Part shown: positions 56,531-64,000 of the stretch, piece by piece
Layout of the letters: each line of letters begins with the position of its first letter
Position numbering within the stretch: the stretch's first letter is position 1
Origin: Microvelia longipes
Taxonomy: Eukaryota; Arthropoda; Insecta; Hemiptera; Veliidae
NCBI GenBank assembly: GCA_018340805.1
Contig: JACMZG010000008.1
Location: 20,922,722 to 20,986,721 of the forward strand
DNA length: 64,000 nucleotides
Reading direction: 5' to 3'
The notes under the pieces: model-generated
The model's database searches: none
What the model saw: only the letters and a program-made list of their open reading frames with translations
What the model was told of the DNA's origin: nothing
Program-made: the position numbers and the translations under genes

Positions 56531-57331
56531 TACTCACAACAAAATAATAGATAAGGTAGTGCCCACTACTGGATCAGTGTGTTTTTGTTTTAGACCCAGT
56601 AATCGGCACCCCTCTTAATTAGTTAAAACATTAATTCTTATTGACAAAATCTACATTTTCATGTTCAATAAACACTAAAGAATGAGAAAATATATATCAT
56701 CTTGTTTAATAAAAATTGAACAACTTATCTTAAACTTTAAGATTCTTTGATCGTCTTTTAAGTAAACTTGTGAAAAACACACACCATATTCAAGACATCA
56801 AGACTGACTGCCATTCAATTAGCTCATTTAGGCAAATTAGGCAATGTTTTTGAATAAATCTGGGATTAACCTCAAGGTTAACGATGACTAATAATATATG
56901 TATTTTGTTTTCGCCTAAACCTAGCAGATTTCTTACTATTTCCGAAAAACCGCTGAGGGGTGCCGGGTACTCGTGATTTTACCCTATGCCAAACGGTAGC
57001 TCGAGCAAATTAACGGAATTTAATTTTATTTATTAATTTAATAAATAATTAATTTATTTAAATTAATCACATTTGTATTGTTTTTGATATGAAACAGTTT
57101 CTGAATGATTAATGCATAGGTATGCCCCACTTTAATTTTTCTAAGTTGCAGTAGACAAAATCATTTTGGTAATAAGACTACCATACATGCCAGACGATTT
57201 CCAAATAAATAATTAGGTATTTAAACTTCCAGTGCTCAATTTAGTGAGAGCAGATACCAATTTTATCGCGATAGCTCCAAACAAATTAATTTAATCAGGG
57301 TGATGTAATGTAGAAATGGACCACCATGTAT

Positions 57332-57333
<2 letters not shown>
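56531..57333. other. AT-rich stretch
   Basis: CGGCACCCCTC (56604-56614) and GAGGGGTGCCGG (56953-56964) are an inverted pair 340 bp apart, possibly remnants of a TIR. Nothing else recognised. Confidence 0.35.
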
Positions 57334-57390
<57 letters not shown>

Positions 57391-57394
57391 TATA
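57334..57394. repeat. (TA)n microsatellite
   Basis: About 60 bp of TA with AT/TA phase shifts. Confidence 0.95.
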
Positions 57395-59479
57395 GATATA
57401 CGTCACGAAGAAATTTAACCTTTCTTAAGCGATTAAATTTAATTACCCATAGCATGTCTTATACATCAGTATTTAATTGTTTTATTACTGTCATTATTCC
57501 ATTAGACCGAAACAGTAAGTTGTTCTTGCAGGTTGACATAACAAAATTTTATTTTAATTTGCTTAATTTTATCCTTATTTGGCATTTTTAATACATTAAG
57601 AAGTCATAAAAACTAAAAAACAAGGCAAAAAGAGAAAACCCAATTAAAATATAACTTAAGAAAAAAACAGCTCTGGGAATGAAAGCCAAGAGGGAAATTG
57701 ATTTTTCCTTTTTTGAATTCTTTAACACAAAAACATATTTATAGCTTTCCAACAAGTTACACAATTAATTAAAATAAAATGTTGTGGCGGTGTTTATACA
57801 ATTAACACAGTAAAATGCAATAGTTGTCAGTTTTAAACATTTATTTGGATTTAATTCTTTAAAATCCATATTATAAATTCACGTAAACAATAAATTAATA
57901 CAAGACAATTCAGAGATTATATATTTCTTGTAATAAATTCTTTATTATCTAATGAAGCATCTTAGAAGCAAAGTATTTAAGTTCTTCACAAAGATGAGTC
58001 AATTGAAGTGTCAGTCACTTAACTTTTTAATCCTCCCCCCTCTCCCTTAAAAACTGCCTCTTATTATTAGGATTTCCTATAAGTAACTCCCAGATCTGCT
58101 AAACAAGTTTTTCCTTCTAATATTTGTAGTTTAGAAAATGACATGCGATACTAGTCAGACTACAAAATAGATGTTAGACTAAACCCTCAATACTTATACG
58201 TAATGCATTATTGCACACTCGATCCTTTCACTCGATGTTTTGGTAAATTTTAAAAACTAAAAATAGCTTTTAAAAACCCTGTAAATTATTAAAGATTTCA
58301 AATCAATAAAACAAAAATAAATATACTTATCTCTCTTCCTTTAGATGGGAGAAAAAAATTCATTTTTTACCCGGTATAACATAAAAAATAAGTATTTTCC
58401 CTATCATATACGAGTATCATTGAAAAAATAAACCTAAAACGATTTTTATATAATAAAAATATCAGTAATTAAAAATCTGAACAAAGATTCATTTGGTCAT
58501 CTGACTCTTTATCAGTCAATTACTTGGCGAATGTGAAGTCCTTTCTTTTCTGCAAATTATAAGAATTTCGAATATTTTTTACTAGGTACTAATATTGTTA
58601 TTTTTAAACTTTTTATAAATAGTTATTGCAGTACTGCATTTTAAATTAAACATAGTAATTAAGCCCAAAAAAAGAGTTATCAGTAATTACTATGTGTTAC
58701 AAGACAACAAATCTCTTAGTTGTTTTTTATGAAATTACAAAAGTAAAAGTTTATTTGTCGGAAAGAAGGATATTTTAAGTAAAATATCAACATTTACTTA
58801 ACCACCCCAAGGAGTTACACCACTGGATGATTCCTTCTATCAAGACTGCCAAGTCACTTTAACCAGTATGAGCACTATGTCAAATACATTTATTGTAGAC
58901 AATAATCAATAAAGTTAAAAAAAGGAATGAAGGAATGGATTAAAATTTTCTTAAAATTTTAAGGAAACTATAAATAACTATAAGTACATAAAACTTTTTC
59001 TCCCCTCGAGAAAAATCTTTTACCTACCTCGGGACTTAACAGTCATCTTAACCAACACCAGAAAACACTCGCCTTCGTCTCTAGGTTTAAACATTTAGGT
59101 TTCCTCGGCTAAATAACAAGCTCGGGAGTAATGATTGAATTTGGTGAATTTAAATAACTATTTCCACTCCAAACACTCAAACCTTTAACTCTTCCATGAA
59201 TAAAATATACTCAAGCCAATCAAAACATTCCTTCCTTATGTAGTTCTTATTAGGATTTAGAGTATTTGTTATTATACAATTTATTATTTTAAAATTATTA
59301 CGATGTATTTAATATTTTATGTTCCTGTGTTATTTGTTGGATACGCACTTATAATAATGATCATGAGACCGAATCCAGTTTTATAAAGAATTTCGGTATT
59401 GCATCTTGATTATTTGTAAAAAATTAGAGACGCCGATCAGCGTGAAAATAACGCCCAAGATATTTGAATACCTGATAAT
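57395..59479. other. AT-rich stretch, no recognised feature
   Basis: One hairpin, ACATAGTAATTA (58650-58661) with TAATTACTATGT (58684-58695). No coding similarity on either strand. Confidence 0.45.
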
Positions 59480-59880
59480 TCTGATGTCAGACGTAGTCAG
59501 ACCAAAGTAATACCAACTTAAGCTTCGAGTAATGATGACACTCTATAGGCGAGCAAAGCGGGTCCGATGTCATGAGACCCTAGACTTTAGATAACCACTT
59601 TAGTCTGAGGTCAAACGCAACGAGGCCAAATTAATACCACCAATCCTTATGGATAGTAATTACATTTTTAGAACGCGCAAAGCAAGTCCGAATAGTTCCA
59701 TCCATTCAGAGTTCAAACGCAGCGAGACTAAAGTACTACGTGCTTGGGCTTTGGATAATAATGACATTCTAATGACGAGCGAATCGAGTCTGAAATTATA
59801 ACATCCCAGAATTTAGATAAAAATTCTAATCAGAGGTCGAGCGCAGCGAAACTAAAGTTGAGAGGTAACCCTAAAGATTT
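59480..59880 (+). repeat. Alternating GAGCGAAGCGAG-type modules, ~3 units
   Basis: Two modules alternate at a 100-127-bp pitch. Type 1: GGCGAGCAAAGCGGGTCCGA (59551), GCGCAAAGCAAGTCCGA (59673), GACGAGCGAATCGAGTCTGA (59775). Type 2: GAGGTCAAACGCAACGAGG (59608), GTTCAAACGCAGCGAGAC (59711), GAGGTCGAGCGCAGCGAAAC (59837). Both resemble the module in family A 3' regions. Confidence 0.8.
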
Positions 59881-59892
59881 AAGTCTTCCAAT

Positions 59893-60099
59893 GGTGACCG
59901 CGTCATTGAAGATGAAGAATCCGTCGTTTCGCATCCACTGTGGGAGGCATCTTCAGGGATGTAGGACATCATGGAATGCTCTACAAAACTGAAATGAGTT
60001 CAGTTTTGTAGAGCATTCAATGATTTCCTACATCCCTGAAGATGCCTCCCACAGTGGATGCGAAACGTCGGATTCTTCATCTACAATGAAGCGGTCACC
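59893..60099. mobile_element. Palindrome (family P, copy 2), 101-bp arms
   Basis: 59893-59993 pairs with 59999-60099 with few mismatches around a 5-base loop (outer GGTGACCGCG, inner GCTCTACAAAACTGAA). The following CATGACAATAACCGCGGAAG CCTACGCAGTTTA flank is shared with copy 1 at 39751. Below it, ACGAGATAACCCAGTACCAA (60138-60157) resembles the family A 3' end. Confidence 0.93.
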
Positions 60100-60137
60100 A
60101 CACTCATGACAATAACCGCGGAAGCCTACGCAGTTTA

Positions 60138-60168
60138 CGAGATAACCCAGTACCAAATTTTTTACTGC
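60138..60168 (+). mobile_element. Family A-like 3' terminus
   Basis: GAGATAACCCAGTACCAAAT followed by a T-run is a diverged form of GAGGTACCCCGTACCCGATT plus T-run. It suggests that the modules and palindrome at 59480-60138 sit inside a rearranged family A copy. Confidence 0.45.
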
Positions 60169-60874
60169 TTTCGTTAATCACACGTATAGTTACGTGGCTT
60201 TATCATCAAGTTAAAGGCTTTATATTACTCGGACCCTTGTTAGTGGCAAACCTTTCTGGTGCAGATTTAAACATAGTATTGAAAAGTTTTGTTCCGAATT
60301 TGATGCCTCCTCTTTTTTTATTTACTTCAAATGAGTGTTTATTAGACAGATCTTTGTAAGATCTTTTGACTTTCTAATGCAATTAGTTAGAAATTGATGG
60401 CTACTTCACGATTTTTAACTGGTTCTCGTGCTATCAAAGCGTGGCACGCGAAGCACGCCGTGACCCCACACTAGTGCCTGGTTGCGAAGAACGAAATTCA
60501 ACAACATTTCACGTTGGTTTTGATTACTTCACCGCAAGATGACCATTAATAACCTCTTTATTTCATTTCTTTGCTTTCACTTAAAAATTAACAAGAATAC
60601 AAAAAGGTAAAAGTCAAAAAATAAAATAATCTTCAGGTGAAAATTTGTTAAAATATAGATTTCCTTAACAAATTATTATGAAAGGTTGTAGTGGCCTAAA
60701 ACAAAAAGTATTTTAAAAATAGACAAATCTCGCATAGAGTGTATGACTCACTAGAGTAATGAACCAATGTTTAAGATAATAGAGAAATAGACTCAAACTT
60801 ACTTCAAATTTAACCGTAGCAGTTAAATTTGAAGGGAGGGGTGTGCTTGCTCATAAGCCTGAAATAACAAATCA
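60169..60874. other. Spacer between two inverted module arrays
   Basis: Contains a TCAAATTTAAC/GTTAAATTTGA hairpin (60803-60833). A GGACCCTTGTTAGTGGC patch and a GC-richer patch near 60440-60490 are unrecognised. Confidence 0.4.
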
Positions 60875-61160
60875 GGCACAGGGTACCTCGGTCCTTTTCA
60901 TCATAATTTAGGACTCGCTTTGCTCGTCCTTAGAATTTTATGCTTATTCAAAGCCTAAGCTAAGACTACTTCGGTCTCGCTGCGCTCAACCTCAGAATAA
61001 AGTAGTTATCCAAATATAAGGTGGTATGACTTCGAGCTCGCTTTGCTCGTCCTTAGAATGTCATGGTTACCTGAAGCTTAAGGTGATATTACATAGGTCT
61101 CGTTACGCTGAATCTCAGAGTTATTAGATAACCAAAAATCTAGGGTAATATAGACTTAGG
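60875..61160 (-). repeat. Inverted GAGCGAAGCGAG-type module array
   Basis: Minus-strand counterpart of 59480-59880. It starts with CAGGGTACCTCGGTCCTTTT (inverse of the family A terminus), then type 1 modules at 60913 and 61034 (CTCGCTTTGCTCGTCC) and type 2 at 60970 and 61097 (GGTCTCGCTGCGCTCAACCT), pitch ~121-127 bp. The two arrays converge on the palindrome region. Confidence 0.78.
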
Positions 61161-61418
61161 ACAATAAAGCTTAGAGGAATAATACGGTGCATAGACATTC
61201 ACCAAATAATACAGGTTATATTTATACATCATATTCCGACGGTTTTTCGAAAACTACAAAGCGAAAACAAATAAAACATCTGCTTGGTGAAAATGACAAC
61301 GATATTTTTTTAGAGTCATCCATAACCATGAAGTTAATACCGGATTTATTCATGCGCAGTTCATCCACTCGATTGTAGGTTTGCGCACTTAGTACTAAGC
61401 ATATGCAATGCGGAATAT
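61161..61418. other. Spacer
   Basis: Overlapping 63- and 70-codon frames on opposite strands; neither resembles a known family. Confidence 0.35.
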
Positions 61419-61780
61419 TTTTACTTTTCCTCATTTATACCGTAGGTATATGCGAAAAGTATTGTGTTTGAAAAAAAATCCGAAACCGGGATGTCACCGG
61501 AATTATCTATTTCAGGTGTTTTAAATGCCTTCTTAGTAGTTTTTACAATGTTTCCAGTCTGTATGTGTGTGTGTATCTGTTATCAGTTTAGCTCCCAGTG
61601 TCTTTATGCTAGAGTTGAAACTTTGTACAAAAATCAGTCTATAGGTGGAGTTGTGCTGTTTGGAAAATATTTTTATGACGATGTTACAATAATGACTCCA
61701 CAAAAATTTCGAAAAACCATAACACGCGGAAAAATATTGCGATCGGATTTAAATTTAGATCGCAAGCAACATATCTATGT
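61419..61780 (+). mobile_element. Family A 5' half
   Basis: Intact 5' end TTACTTTTCCTCATTTATAC, then CGAAACCGGGATGTCACCGG, TCTGTATGTGTGTGTGTATC, TTGAAACTTTGTACAAAAAT, ATGACGATGTTACAATAATG (diverged CRE-like site) and CACGCGGAAAAATATTGCGA. It stops where the GGCACGCATGTAGC block begins in other copies and gives way to inverted modules. Confidence 0.88.
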
Positions 61781-62000
61781 TGGCTCTCTTTGCTCGCCTA
61801 TATGAGTTTGTTTGTCAATATCTGATTTTAGGAAAAATAATTAAAATATAACATAACGTTCAAGGGCTCGCTTCGCTCTCCTTCGTGTAAGTTTATCAGT
61901 ACCTAATTATATTGCAAAGTGTAAAAACATAACTTAATATTCTAGGGCTCGCTTTGCTCGCCTTATGTGTTTGTTACCAGCCAATTTTATACAAAAGAAT
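61781..62000 (-). repeat. ~82-bp repeat with CTCGCTTTGCTCGCC, 3 units
   Basis: Modules at 61781, 61867 and 61949. The last two are followed by similar GTxTxTxACCxA(A/C)TTATAT-like sequence. Orientation is opposite to the family A half on its left. Confidence 0.7.
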
Positions 62001-62319
62001 CAAACTTAAACTTAGGTAAAGAGATTTTATAAAACTCAAACAAAGGGCCCCGCGACTAGATGCTCTTAAAAAATATTATACTATAATTACACCCAGGGCG
62101 CTATTTTTAGGTGAAGAGATTATATACAAATCTTTTAGGGGGCCCCATGACTTAATGATGTTAAAGACAGACTACTCTAATCTCTAAAATGATTCCATGC
62201 CCCAGAAACCATTTTATTAATAAGTTTACTTTTTATTTTATCTTTATCTTTTTTGGGGCCCTTAACCGTTGGGGGCCCCCCGCTTTGCGAGCCCGTGCGG
62301 GCCTATAGTTACGCCACTG
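62001..62319 (-). mobile_element. hAT-like element with CAGTGGCGTAACTATAGG end
   Basis: The minus strand starts at 62319 with CAGTGGCGTAACTATAGGCC, a terminus I know from many non-autonomous animal hAT elements. Its interior is G/C-run-rich (GGGGGCCCCC) and holds a duplicated AAGAGATT...GGGGCCCC(A/G)(T/C)GACT block (62020-62165). The other end was not found, so it is truncated or its far end is diverged. Confidence 0.6.
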
Positions 62320-62595
62320 GCGATACATATTCTCTCAGAGTCTATAGATATAGAGCTTCTAATAGGAAATGACTGCCCCACAGCGCTCTGTTCAACGGAG
62401 GTTATACCTGGGAACCATACGGAACCTTATGGAGTTCATTCGTCTGTAAGTTGGGATAAGGTAATAAGTCCAAAATTTTTGGGTAAGGGCAAATATGTAA
62501 GACGGTCATATAGAGTTACCGTTAAAGAACTTAATATATTTAACTCAATCCAACCGATAGAGAAATTTAATTTAGGGTTGGGGCAGTCTATTTAA
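62320..62595 (+). pseudogene. BEL/Pao-like pol fragment
   Basis: The frame from 62320 reads HILSESIDIELLIGNDCP, then EVIPGNHTEPYGVHSSVSW, later YRVTVKELN. The order fits the region of BEL/Pao polyproteins with motifs of the kind (I/V)xLLIGxDxP, EVIxxxxxxPYAxxTxLGW and YRTTVKE. The frame extends upstream to 62269 only by reading through the hAT end. It stops at 62593-62595 well short of a domain, with no LTR seen. Confidence 0.65.
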
Positions 62596-63416
62596 ACATT
62601 TTATTAAAACAATAGAGTGAGATAAAACCTTCAATAAAATCAACCTTCGATTTGAAAATATATACAGAGGAGTTGTGCGAAGCCGAGTTAGTTATACTTA
62701 GATCGGAGTAAAAGCAAACATTTAAGAAAAAGTTAAAAAAACTTATTAAATTCTATAATTTATCGCATGCATCCACTCTGGTCAGCTTAGTCTATTTATA
62801 GACAACGTAGGGATTATGCGATTTGGAGAGAGAGTACGACATGCCAGTTAGTTAGGCAATAGTGAAAAAAATCCGATAAAATTATCTAAAGGAAGGCGTA
62901 TACCAACTTAATAATTAATCACTACCACGAAAGAGTTCATTATGAGAATCGAGGAATGACAGGAAAGGAAATCAGAAGTTATGGTATCTGGATCATAAGA
63001 GCTGAATCATAGCATCGAAATTCTAGAATCAGAACATTCCACGTGATAATTTTGCGGAGCCCTCGTAGAAATTTGAATGACCGATAATAAAACCATAAAA
63101 CAGCCTATAAGCTGTCTTATTTTAATAACACCGGTTGCGGGTTCATCCCCACCGAGGACAGTTTGATTTCTCAGGTAACTGAGAGCTCTTGAGGTAAATT
63201 CGAGTCCCGAATATAAGGGAACCATATCACTGTCGCGTTGACATATATATTTTTATTTGTCACTAAATTTTAATTTAGTTTTAGTTATCATTTTTACTAA
63301 GCTGTTACTTTAATTCTTTTAAGTATAAAATAATAAATTATAATTAATGAGAAATAAATTAGTATTTCAGTAAAGAATAAGTAATTAGAAGCACGCACCA
63401 AGAGTTGGCAGCGACG
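62596..63416. other. Stretch with a weak tRNA-like patch
   Basis: GCGGGTTCATCCCC (63127-63140) resembles a Pol III B box, and AAATTCGAGTCCC follows at 63195, but no A box or cloverleaf could be paired. No coding similarity. Confidence 0.35.
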
Positions 63417-64000
63417 TATACAGGGTGTTTCATATAAAAGTGTCCACCAAAGAAGGAGGTGATAGAACCCTCAAAGGGAACAAAAATGTTCCTATAATAC
63501 AAACCCGATCTCCAACCGTTTCCCTTAAGGTAATTTAATTTTAAAAAAATATTTGACCTCACATCATAAAATTGTTAATAGCGTTTAAACTGTTTAAGCT
63601 AGAAAAGCGAAATTGATCTCGTTAGAAAGCTGAGTAAAATTTACTTACTATGTCAAATATTTTGGAAGTACTGCCCAAAAATTTGCATGAACAATTTTTT
63701 TTTGAAAAAAATTAATTTTATGGACTTTTTATGGTAGGGCATTAGAGGAAGTAAGAGATGAGCAAAAGTTTAGCCAAGAACGGAAAAACATTCTTAATAA
63801 TTGCCCTTTAAGTTAAATCTAAATATTTTTATCCATTCAATAGTAAAAAATGTAAGCTATTGTTGCTAGAAGTTGCAAAAACTAATAATTTTTGTCATAT
63901 AAAACAGAAAATGTGTTATTTTAACAAAATATATTTTTTTCTGAAGTAAACTAATAATACGACTTTTAGACTCTCTGAGAGAGAAACACAATATATTTAC
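63417..64000. mobile_element. Possible DNA transposon end with TATACAGGGTGTTTCAT terminus
   Basis: Begins GTATACAGGGTGTTTCATAT, a start shared by many insect non-autonomous elements. Similar GTATACAGGGT words are at 30085 and, weakly, 16677. The opposite terminus is not in the window, so borders and class are uncertain. Confidence 0.4.

Overview
The window reads as AT-rich, non-coding DNA from an animal genome, most likely an insect. The pointers are long (TA)n tracts, several degenerate non-LTR retrotransposon tails, a BEL/Pao-like fragment, hAT and PIF/Harbinger-type non-autonomous DNA transposons, and tRNA-like SINE heads. I found no intact host gene, rRNA or convincing functional tRNA. 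The species cannot be read from the sequence. Most open reading frames are low-complexity or tandem-repeat artefacts. The only protein homology I recognise is decayed transposon protein: non-LTR reverse transcriptase and ORF2 tails, and a BEL/Pao pol piece.

The dominant feature is one dispersed family, called family A here, with about a dozen full, partial or split copies (about 10.0, 13.6-15.0, 17.6, 26.4, 33.0, 37.1, 46.3-47.8, 48.3, 49.4, 53.4, 55.1-56.0 and 61.4 kb). It starts with ACTTTTCCTCATT. It then carries a short (TG)n tract, a TGACGTCA motif, and a module built on GAGCGAAGCGAG. It ends with the inverse AATGAGGAAAAGT, a small GGTAC-CCC-GTACC hairpin and a T-run. This layout resembles Helentron-associated elements (HINE/DINE-1 group), but that is an inference. 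The GAGCGAAGCGAG module has expanded in tandem: into a 42-bp minisatellite of about 26 units inside one copy (46.6-47.7 kb), and into alternating modules around 59.5-62.0 kb.

Layout. 0-9.6 kb: two inverted copies of one non-LTR 3' tail, a G-depleted stretch, a 530-bp TIR element, a 21-bp minisatellite, a 719-bp foldback and a 210-bp (TA)n. 10-21 kb: family A copies, one split by a LINE insertion with a 12-bp target duplication, and a 904-bp PIF/Harbinger-like element with a TTA duplication. 21-32 kb: mostly unremarkable AT-rich DNA with a foldback at 24.8 kb and a SINE-like unit at 28 kb. 33-46 kb: family A pieces, two copies of a tRNA-headed SINE, a hAT MITE, four palindromic structures and several minisatellites (29, 31 and 64 bp). 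46-57 kb: the 42-bp minisatellite, more family A copies, one split by a 316-bp hAT MITE with an 8-bp target duplication, and a reverse-transcriptase fragment. 57-64 kb: GAGCGAAGCGAG arrays, a 101-bp-arm palindrome, a hAT end abutting a BEL/Pao fragment, and the start of another DNA transposon.

The elements do not form a pathway. The story is nested insertion history: target duplications give a relative order (family A older than the LINE and the hAT MITE that cut it), and family A appears to be a repeated source of new tandem arrays.
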